64,000 nt of DNA from DMER64 sp041654355 (lineage in GTDB: Bacteria; Bacteroidota; Bacteroidia; Bacteroidales; UBA932), in the NCBI GenBank assembly GCA_041654355.1, contig JBAZDQ010000009.1, forward strand, positions 1 to 64,000. The letters run 5' to 3'. Below are positions 16,177 to 25,240 of the stretch, in pieces. The notes under the pieces are model-generated. The model saw only the letters and a program-made list of their open reading frames with translations, searched no databases and was not told the DNA's origin. How positions within the stretch are numbered: position 1 is the first letter of the stretch; every line of letters starts with the position of its first letter. A program made the translations under genes and the position numbers.

Positions 16177-17753
16177 TCTAAGGTTCTCCCCTGTGTGTCA
16201 ATTGAGTGGATCAAACCGTGGTAAACTGCCTGTGCCCGGCCGTTTGAAAACAGGGTAACGGTATCGTACAGGAAGGGAATGACAGTTTCGCCTTTCGGGT
16301 TAATAAAACCCCAGGCACCGTTCAGGCGCATTCCCGCCAGCCCGTTGGAAAAAACTTTGTGCCCGTCTTCATAGATGAAAGGGATCACGGTGTTGCCGTT
16401 TTTGTTTATAAATCCGTATTGTTTCCTGATGCGCGGGGTCATCAGATTCAATTGTGCAGCCAGAGCAATGCCATCGTGAAAATCATAAAGCTCCACCAGT
16501 TTCAGTGAAAATGGGATGGTAAAAACGCCTGTTTTATCAATGACTCCGTATTGACGCTTATCAAAAACCACCGCCAGTCCGCTGCTGTAATGGCTTATGG
16601 AATCGTATTGCGGGATTACCTTAACAGTGCCGTCTTCAGATAAAACTCCGTACCCGTCTTCATCACGTACAACCGTCATACCTTCCCGGCAGGGACCAAT
16701 CATTTCATAAAACCCGGAAGGATACGACAAATCATTGGTGTTGCGCATAGCAAACCGTTTGTGATCTCCTGTTACAATCCATTCTTCACCATGATGGGCA
16801 TAGATGGTGTCGTACACCGGTTCAATAAGTGTCGCGGCTTCACGGTCCAGCAATCCGTAATGATTATCCAGGAATACACGGAATGTTTCCGGAGTGCATA
16901 CATCCACTTTGTCATATTCAGGAGGAATTAATGGTGTGGGTTCTCCGGGAAGGTGAAATCCCTGCAAACCGTTTAGTATTACAGTGTATAATCCGGACTC
17001 ATAGACATCTATGCTATCATAAATCAGAGGGATAATTTCCGAACCTGTATTGTCCAGAACGCCCCACAGATTTTTCCTGCGGACAAAGAGGGTATTTTTC
17101 CGGATGTCAAGACTGTCATATGGGGCTTCTTCCGATTTTTCCCCTTTTGGATGTATCACTGAAAAAGAACTGTCCGTATGGAATGACAACATAAAAGGCA
17201 ACGTATGTGTGACATATTGATTGGATATTTTTTTTTCCTGCAAAGGTATCAGAAAACGACCCTTACGGCTTGTTATTCCGTACCGGTTGTCCTGTTTAAC
17301 TATCAGTACCTGTTCCTGTGTCAGGACAGCATCGTAATGAGGAGGAATGACCCATTTCCCTTTTGTGTTCAGCATGCCGTACCCCGTAACTAATTTTACG
17401 CGGGCCAGTCCTTTGCGGAAAGGTTCTGCCAGCCGGTAAAAATCCCGTGTAAGTAACAGGCCCAGCGAATCCATATAATTGTATCCTTTTCCCGGGATTT
17501 GTACAGGACCTGCCCGGAAAGTATCCGGTTTAAATCCGCCGTTGTACAAATAAACGTTTTGGCGAATGATATCCGGGGGAGCCGGATTGTAAAAGGAAAT
17601 AAGCCGGGCCTTCCCGTACCCGTTCAGCCAATTGCTTTTCAACAACCAAAAAACAGGCTGTTTCCAGAAATAGGGCATTATAAGCAGGATAAGGAACAAA
17701 AGAATGATCCCGCCTGAAATCAGGAAAAATGATCTATGCTTTAGAGGTTTCAT
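16173..17753 (-). CDS. WG-repeat protein with N-terminal membrane anchor
   Basis: From the ATG at 17753 this is a 526-residue protein. One N-terminal transmembrane segment (FFLISGGIILLFLILLIMPY) is followed by a long exported region made of WG-type repeats. Examples are YGMLNTKGKWVIPPHYDAV, YGVIDKTGVFTIPF, YGFINKNGNTVIPFIYED and WGFINPKGETVIPFLYD. WG repeats form beta-propeller-like or solenoid modules of unknown binding role. An in-frame start at 17783 is also possible and would deepen the overlap with tatC from 20 to 50 bp. The gene sits between tatC and the ABC-F gene and overlaps both, so it is translated as part of the same operon. Function unknown. Confidence 0.78.
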   Translation of the reverse strand: MKPLKHRSFFLISGGIILLFLILLIMPYFWKQPVFWLLKSNWLNGYGKARLISFYNPAPPDIIRQNVYLYNGGFKPDTFRAGPVQIPGKGYNYMDSLGLLLTRDFYRLAEPFRKGLARVKLVTGYGMLNTKGKWVIPPHYDAVLTQEQVLIVKQDNRYGITSRKGRFLIPLQEKKISNQYVTHTLPFMLSFHTDSSFSVIHPKGEKSEEAPYDSLDIRKNTLFVRRKNLWGVLDNTGSEIIPLIYDSIDVYESGLYTVILNGLQGFHLPGEPTPLIPPEYDKVDVCTPETFRVFLDNHYGLLDREAATLIEPVYDTIYAHHGEEWIVTGDHKRFAMRNTNDLSYPSGFYEMIGPCREGMTVVRDEDGYGVLSEDGTVKVIPQYDSISHYSSGLAVVFDKRQYGVIDKTGVFTIPFSLKLVELYDFHDGIALAAQLNLMTPRIRKQYGFINKNGNTVIPFIYEDGHKVFSNGLAGMRLNGAWGFINPKGETVIPFLYDTVTLFSNGRAQAVYHGLIHSIDTQGRTLE

Positions 17754-18558
17754 CTTCTTCTGCCGACTTGCTGTAACATACAAGTATACTTATTTCGTAG
17801 AGAAGATACAAGGGCAATGCTACAACGAACAATGTGAATGCATCCCCGCTTGGTGTGATGATGGCGGCCAATACCAACAGAATAACGGCCGCATATTTCC
17901 TGTATTTTTTCAGCAATTCCTTGGATATAATGCCCATTCGGGATAAAACACGCAACAAAACGGGCATTTCAAACACAATTCCCATGATGATCACCAGCCA
18001 GGTGAACATGTGTACATAGGATTGCAGGGTGATCTGGTTTTCCACCATCTCACTTACCTGGTAACTACCCAGGAAGTTAATGGTCAGGGGAAAGACAAAA
18101 AGATACCCGACTACCACGCCCAGGAAAAAAAGCAGGGAACACCAGGCAAAGGCTCCCACTACAGATTTTTTCTCGTTTGGATAAAGAGCGGGCCTGACAA
18201 AAAGCCACAACTGGTATAATAAAAAAGGAGTGGCCAGTACAAAGGCAATGCTGAAAGAAACGCTTATATGGGTAAAAAATTGAGCGGCCAGCTCTATGTT
18301 TTGCAATTGTAATTCAAAGGGTTCCGGTGCAAAAGAGGAAAATCCCGTTAAAGCGGCCAGCGATTCCATCCACCTGTAGAGTATAAAATCGGAAGTTCTG
18401 GGAGCAAATATCACGGTTTCAAATACAAAGTTCTTATTCACAAAGACAATTACCATTAATAAAATTAATGCAATTGCCGAGCGAAATATAACTTTGCGGA
18501 ACTCATCCAGATGTTCCCAAAAGGTCATTTCAATCGTATCCCGGGAAGAATCGGCCAC
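17734..18558 (-). CDS. tatC: Sec-independent protein translocase subunit TatC
   Basis: TatC is the signal-peptide receptor of the twin-arginine translocase, which exports folded proteins across the inner membrane. The 274-residue sequence opens with MTFWEHLDEFRKVIFRSAIA, the conserved TatC N-terminus (F-x-E-H-L-x-E-L-R pattern). About six transmembrane segments follow, with the typical loop FVRPALYPNEKKSV. An acidic C-tail (SKSAEEDETSKA) follows the last helix. It lies 5 bp after tatA. Confidence 0.95.
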   Translation of the reverse strand: MADSSRDTIEMTFWEHLDEFRKVIFRSAIALILLMVIVFVNKNFVFETVIFAPRTSDFILYRWMESLAALTGFSSFAPEPFELQLQNIELAAQFFTHISVSFSIAFVLATPFLLYQLWLFVRPALYPNEKKSVVGAFAWCSLLFFLGVVVGYLFVFPLTINFLGSYQVSEMVENQITLQSYVHMFTWLVIIMGIVFEMPVLLRVLSRMGIISKELLKKYRKYAAVILLVLAAIITPSGDAFTLFVVALPLYLLYEISILVCYSKSAEEDETSKA

Positions 18559-18563
18559 TTCTG

Positions 18564-18770
18564 CTACTTCAGATCTTTGTTAATATCGTTTTCTTCTTCT
18601 TTCAGATCGTCTTCAATGCCCTTCACACCGTCTTTAAAGCTTTTAACGCCTTTGCCTATGCCTTTCATCAATTCGGGTATTTTGCGGCCTCCAAAAAGAA
18701 GCAGAACGATCAAAGCTATGATGATGATCTCGGTGGCACCCAGAGTGCCGAACAATAATAATTTATTCAT
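18564..18770 (-). CDS. tatA: Twin-arginine translocase subunit TatA
   Basis: This 68-residue protein has one N-terminal transmembrane helix (EIIIIALIVLLLFGGRKIPE) with the conserved FGG-K-PE hinge. An amphipathic helix (LMKGIGKGVKSFKDGVKG) and an acidic/lysine tail follow. That is the TatA/TatE/TatB fold, and the hinge and length match TatA. No separate tatB is present, so this looks like a minimal TatA-TatC system in which one protein may do both jobs, as is common in this phylum. It is encoded directly upstream of tatC. Confidence 0.93.
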   Translation of the reverse strand: MNKLLLFGTLGATEIIIIALIVLLLFGGRKIPELMKGIGKGVKSFKDGVKGIEDDLKEEENDINKDLK

Positions 18771-18787
18771 ATCCCTTTAGTCTTGTT

Positions 18788-19204
18788 TTACAAATTTATG
18801 TATTTTTCCAATACTTCCGTCAGAAAACGGGGAGCTCTTACCGGTGTTCCCCGGGAAACATCCACAAAAGCGAGTGTTACGTAACCTTTGGCAAGAAGTA
18901 CCCGGTCATGATTAAATATATCGTAACGGAATGTAATTCGTGATCGCGGTATTTCTTCCAGGCGTGTCTCTACAGACAATACTTCCCCATAGCGTGCCGG
19001 ATGTTTGTAATCGCAGTGAACGGCATGCACCGGCATGATGATTCCGCGCGATTCGGTTTCTGAATAAGGAACGCCGTAATGCGCCATCATCTCTTCCCGG
19101 GCCGTTTCAAAATAACGGATGTAATTGGAGTGGTGTACTACCCCCATTTGGTCTGTTTCGTAGTACCTGACGGTGATTTTTGTGGTATATTTCATCATAA
19201 TCAT
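18788..19204 (-). CDS. Acyl-CoA thioesterase, YbgC/4-hydroxybenzoyl-CoA thioesterase (hotdog) family
   Basis: This is a single hotdog domain of 138 residues. The signature VRYYETDQMGVVHHSNYIRY contains the catalytic Asp of the 4HBT/YbgC family (YxETDxMGVVxHxxY). FETAREEMMAHYGVPY follows, as usual for this class. The family hydrolyses short acyl-CoAs or acyl-ACP; the physiological substrate is not evident. The start at 19204 makes an ATGA overlap with the stop of the PCMD gene, indicating translational coupling; a second ATG at 19195 would begin at MKYTTK. It sits between a lipoprotein gene and tatAC. Confidence 0.85.
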   Translation of the reverse strand: MIMMKYTTKITVRYYETDQMGVVHHSNYIRYFETAREEMMAHYGVPYSETESRGIIMPVHAVHCDYKHPARYGEVLSVETRLEEIPRSRITFRYDIFNHDRVLLAKGYVTLAFVDVSRGTPVRAPRFLTEVLEKYINL

Positions 19205-22200
19205 TCCAATATTACAGCTGTATCTCCGGGAAGGTAATAGATCAATTTGAAATTATCTACTGTCAGCTTGCTCCCGTCGGCTCCTTTGAATTCGTCTCCC
19301 TGGTAAGAAGAAGACATTCGCACAACCAGGTGTGTCATTTTCAGATTCTCTTTTCCGGGAACCTTATCAAACACTATGCGGGCGCGAGTCCATCCGGGAG
19401 TTCCTTCCGTCAGGATCTCACTTTCGGCAATCAGGGTTGGCCTGTTTTTTAAATCGTAAACCCATTCACCGCCTTGATTGTAATGTAATTCGGTAGCTAT
19501 CACTGCTTTATCAGGGCCGGCCACATTTACGGGATCCTTAAAGGCAGGCATACCGAACGCTCCTTTATAGGCTTGGGTATATACCCGTTGACCGCCGGAT
19601 TGGTATTTGTAATCAATTTCAAAACCTATGGGATTTGTGTCTGTCATAAACGGGATTCCGAAGTCTGACATGCTGGTAGGATTCATCACGGCCTCCACAT
19701 CCATACTGAAATTGAATTGACCCAACATGACCGCTCCTGCAGCAAGGCTTGTCACCTTGATCACTACCAAATTCACGGATTTTAATTGTGTCAGCATTTC
19801 TGCGGCATAAGGACTGTCTTTCCCGGACACTTTTGTTGTCCCTATAACCTGGGCATTATTGCCTGTGGTCCATCCGTTCCCGTTTGAAGGCAAAATATTC
19901 TGGATGCCTTCTACCGTTCCCCAATCTTCATAGCCGCTGTTATAAACCTGCGGAGCATAAATAAGTTGTACCTGCCACTCTTTCACGGTTTCATCCTGGG
20001 CCATCACCCGGAAAACATAAGGCTCTGCAAAGGATAGGGCAAGCGGGGCTCCCGATGTAATTCCCTGCAGACGCGCTCCCGGGGAAACCGAGATCTGCGG
20101 TTTGATAGCCAACAGTGCATCCGGAGACGGCCTTTCTCTGACCAGCAATGTTATGATTCCGGGCCCGGATTCCAGATATTTTTGATCAAATACGAACCCC
20201 GAGGAAGGATTCCCGGTAACAAACCCGGTAACATCCGCAACTGAACTCCTGACAGGAGAACGATCTTCCAGCATCAGAGTCCATACGGTAGTATTTGTCC
20301 GGCTTTCAGAGGTGACCGCAAATTCAAACGTTTCCTCTGCAGTATGGAAGACAACCTGGTGTTCACAGGTATTTACAACGGTGCCTTCCAGTATGGCATT
20401 TTTGGAAATGTTCATGACCCCGTTAACGGTTAACGGCATTTTTGAGGACCAATCGTTGATGATAAGTGATACCGTCCGGTTCAACGTATCCACCACACCC
20501 CACTCTTCCATGAGAATATTATTGGCAGTTTCGGTTGTTCCCCGGTAACCTGCTATGTGATAATCCAGAACAAGAGCTTCCAGGTTCTCTGTCCTTTCGT
20601 CGGCCAATACCAATGTCCATTGCATGGTATCTCCGCTTTCAGCCACTACGGTCAAAGGAACCGTCTGAGAGATCGTATTGAACACGATACCTTGTGAATA
20701 ATCTTCCTGAATTACGGCGTTTTCGGATAATTCCAGGCCAAAACTGTCAATGACCAGGGGAAAATCATACCCGGCCCTGAGCACCAGCGTGAGAATCTTA
20801 TTGTCATTATCTATATCGGCACGGCGTGATTCCAGCTGTACCATGTTTTGTTCCGAATGGTAACTTTCCGCCGTAAAAGACAACACATCCGTTCCCGTAC
20901 TGAACCAGGGATCCATTTTCATCACCCATTCTTTTTCAATGCCGGACTGGGAGGTTACGATAAAAGGAATTTCGCTTTTGTAAGATTCAAAAAGTAGCTG
21001 TCCGGGGATCCGGTATGAGGCACTGTCAGAAACTGTAATATTATAAGAGGTGATCTCCAGCGGAAAATCATTTCCGGAGATCATGGGAATACTCACATAC
21101 CCGATCAGTGTATCGATTACGGAATCGCCCAGTTCCATAAGGTTTTGTGCCGAGTTGTATTCCAGAACCGCAAACGACAATACTTTGTTATCCGGATTAA
21201 GCCACCTTTCCCAGATAAGATCCCAGGCACGGGCCTGAAGGGACAACATATCCATCAGGTAAAAAGTGCGGGTATCTTCCCATCCTGCTACAGGAAAAAT
21301 ATCTCCCGGTGCAATATGTATCGGTAAAATGTAGGGTTGCAAACCATAATTCAGGGACACGTTCCAGGGGAAAGCCGTTCCTTGTTCACGTACGCACACG
21401 ATAATTTTACCCGCAGAAGCATCGGCACGTATACTTTCTATCACGGGTCCTTCGTTTTGAAAAGACACATCGTAAGGTCCAGCGGGGGCCATCCGTTCCC
21501 ATACCTCAGGCTGTGTCTGTGAAAGGTCTTCTACAGGTGTTATACCGGTTAAGATCACGGACCATGTTTCTTTTTTCCCGCTTTCAGCAGTAACGGTAAA
21601 CGGGATCGCGGTATCGTAGGTATTAATAGCAAACGTTTGAACCGGCTGCTGATCGTCCAGGTGAGCCCCCGGGCTTAGTTCCATCTGCATTGATACGTTT
21701 AAAGGCAATGTCTGTCCCTTAAGAGCGTAAATAACCACTTGGTTCTCAACCAGATCAATTACAACTTCACGGGCAAGCAGAAAGTCATCCGGCGTAAATC
21801 CCTGCAACATTGCAGCAGATACGGAAGCCAGGTCGCTGCGGGGAGCCACTTCAATATGTATTTCGTAGGTATGTACCACACCGCTCAGGGCTATCAGGTG
21901 GATCTTGCGCACGGTCCCTTCATTTTCAAATACGAGCGAATTGTCTGCGTCAATCCCCAGGATCTTATCAATCTTTTGTGCCGTTTTGATATCCAGGGTC
22001 ACAGTCACAGGAAATTCGTATTTTCCGTAATCCATAGGAAGGATTATCTGATCCCCCTCCACCACGGGTATGTTAAAAACCACTGCTTGTGGAGAAACTG
22101 AAGCAATCCCGCAGGAAGAAATATCGGCACTATCATCCAATTCACTGACTTTCACACATTGGGCAAGCAATGTGAAAGAGATCAATGCCAGGATCAGATG

Positions 22201-22212
22201 TCTGAATTTCAT
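19201..22212 (-). CDS. Large lipoprotein with repeated Ig-like units and C-terminal PCMD domain
   Basis: This 1003-residue protein has a lipoprotein signal (ISFTLLAQC, Cys about 18), so it is probably surface- or periplasm-anchored. Residues about 30-740 are a chain of similar units of roughly 85-100 residues. Each ends in a phrase such as VTAESGKKETWSVILTG, VTSQSGIEKEWVMKM, VVAESGDTMQWTLVLAD or VTSESRTNTTVWTLMLED. Each unit resembles a cadherin/Ig-like beta module. The C-terminal 250 residues match the PCMD (putative carbohydrate metabolism) domain: NSGYEDWGTVEG, GWTTGNNAQVIG, FEIDYKYQSGG and LKMTHLVVRMSSS. It is coupled by ATGA overlaps to valS upstream and the thioesterase downstream. Glycan binding is a family-based guess. 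Confidence 0.8.
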   Translation of the reverse strand: MKFRHLILALISFTLLAQCVKVSELDDSADISSCGIASVSPQAVVFNIPVVEGDQIILPMDYGKYEFPVTVTLDIKTAQKIDKILGIDADNSLVFENEGTVRKIHLIALSGVVHTYEIHIEVAPRSDLASVSAAMLQGFTPDDFLLAREVVIDLVENQVVIYALKGQTLPLNVSMQMELSPGAHLDDQQPVQTFAINTYDTAIPFTVTAESGKKETWSVILTGITPVEDLSQTQPEVWERMAPAGPYDVSFQNEGPVIESIRADASAGKIIVCVREQGTAFPWNVSLNYGLQPYILPIHIAPGDIFPVAGWEDTRTFYLMDMLSLQARAWDLIWERWLNPDNKVLSFAVLEYNSAQNLMELGDSVIDTLIGYVSIPMISGNDFPLEITSYNITVSDSASYRIPGQLLFESYKSEIPFIVTSQSGIEKEWVMKMDPWFSTGTDVLSFTAESYHSEQNMVQLESRRADIDNDNKILTLVLRAGYDFPLVIDSFGLELSENAVIQEDYSQGIVFNTISQTVPLTVVAESGDTMQWTLVLADERTENLEALVLDYHIAGYRGTTETANNILMEEWGVVDTLNRTVSLIINDWSSKMPLTVNGVMNISKNAILEGTVVNTCEHQVVFHTAEETFEFAVTSESRTNTTVWTLMLEDRSPVRSSVADVTGFVTGNPSSGFVFDQKYLESGPGIITLLVRERPSPDALLAIKPQISVSPGARLQGITSGAPLALSFAEPYVFRVMAQDETVKEWQVQLIYAPQVYNSGYEDWGTVEGIQNILPSNGNGWTTGNNAQVIGTTKVSGKDSPYAAEMLTQLKSVNLVVIKVTSLAAGAVMLGQFNFSMDVEAVMNPTSMSDFGIPFMTDTNPIGFEIDYKYQSGGQRVYTQAYKGAFGMPAFKDPVNVAGPDKAVIATELHYNQGGEWVYDLKNRPTLIAESEILTEGTPGWTRARIVFDKVPGKENLKMTHLVVRMSSSYQGDEFKGADGSKLTVDNFKLIYYLPGDTAVILE

Positions 22213-24860
22213 TGTAATGATGATAATTGCTGCTCCAGGGCGGCAATTTTAGCCATGGCATCCGAACGTTTTTTCTGTTCGGTAGCTACTACCTGTTCCG
22301 GAGCTCGTTGAACAAAATCGGGGTTGTTGAGTTTCTTTTCAACAGCAGCCAGAAAATTATGGTAGTACTTCAATTCCCCTTTGAGTTTGTCACTTTCTTC
22401 TTTTGTATCCAACAGTTCTCCCAGGGGAATGAAAAATTCAGTCGTCCCTATCAGGAACGAATATATATTGCCTTCACGGGGAGTTTCCTTAACAGGAACG
22501 ACCTCTTCCAATCCTCCCATACGTTTGGCAATCCCGTAGAGGTTTTCGGAAAATGATCCTTTAATATAAAGTTTTAAGGCCGTCTTACCGGGTATCTGTT
22601 TCTTTTGCCTCAAACCCCTTATTGAAACGATCAGTTCCTGTAAACGGGCAAATTGTTCCAGCTCATCCTGTTTGAAAGATCCGGAAGCAGGAACTGAAGA
22701 TACCATTATACTCTCCCCTTCTTTGCGTTCATTAAGATTCTGCCACAATTCTTCCGTAATGAACGGCATAAAGGGATGCAACATATGCAAAAGAATATCA
22801 AGAAATTCCAATGTTGTGTCGTATGTGGCCGCATCTATTTTTTTCTTTCCGTTACCGGAAGGTTTAATGATCTCCAGATACCAGGAACAAAAGTCATCCC
22901 AGAAACGTTTGTAGAGCAACATCAGGGCTTCCGACAAGCGGAATTTTGAAAACAGGTCTTCTGCATCTTCCCTGGTAGAAGCCAGTAATTGGCGGAACCA
23001 CTTGATGGCCTGTCCGGAAGTTTCTTCCAAAGGCAGGGATTTGTCCCTTTTCCAGGAGCAGATCAACCGGTAAGCATTCCATATTTTGTTGCAGAAATTC
23101 CGGCCCTGTTCCACCTGGCTTTCGTCAAATAAAATATCATTCCCGGCAGAAGTACACAACATCAAACCCATCCTGACCCCGTCAGCTCCGTACTTATTCA
23201 TCAATTCTATGGGATCCGGTGAGTTGCCGAGAGATTTGGACATTTTCCTTCCCTGTTTGTCGCGTACCATACCGGTAAGGTATACATTGGAAAACGGTTT
23301 TTCTTTGCAGTATATATCTCCGGCCATGATCATACGGGCTACCCAGAAGAACAAGATGTCGGGAGCCGTTACCAGGTCATCCGTCGGATAATAATAGGCC
23401 AGTTCTTCATTGGGTGTTTTTTTGGGATGACCGGGTTTTCCCGGATCAAATACAGATATGGGCCACAACCAGGAAGAAAACCAGGTATCTACCACATCGG
23501 GGTCTTGCCGAAGGTCTTCCTGCTTTAGCGAAGAATCTTTTTTCAAGGCCAGTTTCAGGGCTTCTTCCCCTGTAGCAGCCACGACCACTTCCCCGTCGGG
23601 GAGGTACCAGGCAGGTATTTGCTGTCCCCACCATAATTGGCGGGATATGCACCAGTCCCTGGCTGTTTCCATCCAGTGGCGGTATGTGTTCCGGTATTTA
23701 TCGGGGATCAGTTTAACCTGTCCGTCTTCTACGTACTCCAGTGCTTTTTTTGCAGGCATTTCCAGTTTTAAGAACCACTGCAGCGAAAGCCTCGGCTCAA
23801 TAACGGCATCGGTTCGTTCAGAAAAGCCCACCTGGGTGACATACGGTTCTTCTTTCTCCAGGCAGCCGGATTCCTGCAGCATGGTCCGGATCTTTTTGCG
23901 AGCGGCAAAACGGTCTTCTCCTACCAGAATCTGTGCCTGTTCGTTCAGGGTTCCGTCCGGATCTATGATATCTATGACGGGCAATTTGTGACGCAATCCA
24001 ATTTCGTAGTCATTGGGATCGTGTGCCGGTGTGATCTTCAGACATCCTGTCCCGAAATCCATGGTTACGTAATCATCGGCTATAATAGGTATCTCTTTGT
24101 TTATCAAAGGGATCAGCACTGTTTTTCCAATCAGCCCGGAATACCTTTCATCCAGCGGATTGACGCATACGGCCACATCAGCCATGATAGTTTCGGGTCT
24201 TGTGGTGGCTACAGAAAGGTATTGATCGCCGCGTTTCCCGTTGTTGCTGAAAAAATACCGCAGGTAAAACAATTTTTCGTTGACTTCCCTGTGAATGACT
24301 TCTTCGTCACTTACGGCGGTTTTTCCCTGGGGGTCCCAGTTAACCATCCGTACTCCCCGGTAAATCAGTCCTTCGTTGTAAAGATGAACAAAAGTGTCCG
24401 TTACGGCATGGCTCATATCCGGGTTCATAGTAAAATTGGTACGGTCCCAGTCACAGGAAGCTCCCAGTTTTTTTAATTGTTCCAGTATGATGTTGCCGTG
24501 TTTTTCTTTCCAGGCCCAGGCATGTTCCAGAAATTCTTCACGTGTAATATCAGCTTTATCAATGCCTTTTTCTTTAAGGAGGGCCACTACTTTAGCCTCT
24601 GTAGCTATGGAAGCGTGATCGGTACCCGGTACCCAGCAGGTGTTTTTACCCTGCATGCGGGCCCGTCTTACAAGAACGTCCTGGATGGTATTGTTGAGCA
24701 TATGCCCCATATGAAGCACGCCCGTTACATTGGGAGGCGGGATCACCACGCTGTATTTGGGCCGTTCATCGGGTTCCGAATGGAAAAAACGGTGCTTTAA
24801 CCAGTAACTGTACCATTTGTCTTCTGTAAGCGAGGGATCGTATATTGCAGGTAGTTCCAT
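22209..24860 (-). CDS. valS: Valyl-tRNA synthetase
   Basis: This class I synthetase charges tRNA-Val. I start at 24860 because the ATG there gives MELPAIYDPSLTEDKWYSYW, the normal ValS opening, yielding 883 residues. An in-frame extension to 24914 is not supported. The class I HIGH motif is PPNVTGVLHMGHM, and KMSKS is in GRKMSKSLGNSPDP. The editing (CP1) domain lies between them, with TTRPETIMADVAVCVNP. The anticodon-binding domain is followed by the ValS C-terminal coiled coil (about residues 815-880). It is the first gene of the minus-strand block ending at 11963 and its stop overlaps the start of the PCMD lipoprotein gene by 4 bp. Confidence 0.97.
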   Translation of the reverse strand: MELPAIYDPSLTEDKWYSYWLKHRFFHSEPDERPKYSVVIPPPNVTGVLHMGHMLNNTIQDVLVRRARMQGKNTCWVPGTDHASIATEAKVVALLKEKGIDKADITREEFLEHAWAWKEKHGNIILEQLKKLGASCDWDRTNFTMNPDMSHAVTDTFVHLYNEGLIYRGVRMVNWDPQGKTAVSDEEVIHREVNEKLFYLRYFFSNNGKRGDQYLSVATTRPETIMADVAVCVNPLDERYSGLIGKTVLIPLINKEIPIIADDYVTMDFGTGCLKITPAHDPNDYEIGLRHKLPVIDIIDPDGTLNEQAQILVGEDRFAARKKIRTMLQESGCLEKEEPYVTQVGFSERTDAVIEPRLSLQWFLKLEMPAKKALEYVEDGQVKLIPDKYRNTYRHWMETARDWCISRQLWWGQQIPAWYLPDGEVVVAATGEEALKLALKKDSSLKQEDLRQDPDVVDTWFSSWLWPISVFDPGKPGHPKKTPNEELAYYYPTDDLVTAPDILFFWVARMIMAGDIYCKEKPFSNVYLTGMVRDKQGRKMSKSLGNSPDPIELMNKYGADGVRMGLMLCTSAGNDILFDESQVEQGRNFCNKIWNAYRLICSWKRDKSLPLEETSGQAIKWFRQLLASTREDAEDLFSKFRLSEALMLLYKRFWDDFCSWYLEIIKPSGNGKKKIDAATYDTTLEFLDILLHMLHPFMPFITEELWQNLNERKEGESIMVSSVPASGSFKQDELEQFARLQELIVSIRGLRQKKQIPGKTALKLYIKGSFSENLYGIAKRMGGLEEVVPVKETPREGNIYSFLIGTTEFFIPLGELLDTKEESDKLKGELKYYHNFLAAVEKKLNNPDFVQRAPEQVVATEQKKRSDAMAKIAALEQQLSSLQ

Positions 24861-24881
24861 ATACTTTTTGGGAATAAGACG

Positions 24882-24889
24882 CAAATATA
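24882..24889 (-). promoter_or_regulatory. Candidate -7 element for the valS operon
   Basis: CAAATATA on the plus strand reads TATATTTG on the minus strand, a full TAnnTTTG match 21 bp before the valS ATG. A TTTTG (minus strand) at about 24912-24916 is a possible -33 element, although the spacing of about 22 is slightly long. Confidence 0.55.
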
Positions 24890-24899
24890 TAAAAAATAC

Positions 24900-24907
24900 T
24901 ACTTTTG
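24900..24907 (+). promoter_or_regulatory. Candidate -7 element for the DUF3467 gene
   Basis: TACTTTTG fits TAnnTTTG and lies 18 bp before the ATG at 24926. It interleaves with the divergent valS promoter within a 65-bp intergenic space. No good -33 element is seen at the standard distance. Confidence 0.5.
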
Positions 24908-24925
24908 TAATCAAAAGATAAGGCT

Positions 24926-25240
24926 ATGGAACAAAAACCCAAGAAAGAAATCAATATTGAATTGCCGGAAGACGTTGCCCAGGGATGTTATTCTAACCTG
25001 GCAATTATCACCCATTCCAGCAGCGAATTCGTATTCGATTTTATTCGTATGATGCCGGGCATTGCCAAGGCAAAGGTCCAGAACAGGATTGTCATGACTC
25101 CTGAACACGCCAAAAGATTCTTCAACGCTCTCCAGGATAACCTTAGTAAATACGAAGATCATTTTGGTAAGATCAACCTGTCCGGAAAAGGAATGCCCAA
25201 CATCCCTTTACATTTTGGTGATGGAACCCCGGAAGCTTAA
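24926..25240 (+). CDS. DUF3467 domain-containing protein
   Basis: This 104-residue cytosolic protein has the DUF3467 pattern. Its core contains LPEDVAQGCYSNLAIITHSS, FVFDFIRMMPGIAKAKVQNR, IVMTPEHAKRFFNALQDNL and YEDHFGKI. The domain is common in Bacteroidota and its function is not established. It is transcribed divergently from valS, and its last 20 bp overlap the start of the isomerase-like gene, so the two are probably translationally linked. Confidence 0.85.
   Translation: MEQKPKKEINIELPEDVAQGCYSNLAIITHSSSEFVFDFIRMMPGIAKAKVQNRIVMTPEHAKRFFNALQDNLSKYEDHFGKINLSGKGMPNIPLHFGDGTPEA

Noticed and set aside
18564..18770. TatB instead of TatA
   Set aside because: The short length and FGG-x-K-x-PE hinge followed by a brief amphipathic helix fit TatA. 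TatB would have a longer tail.
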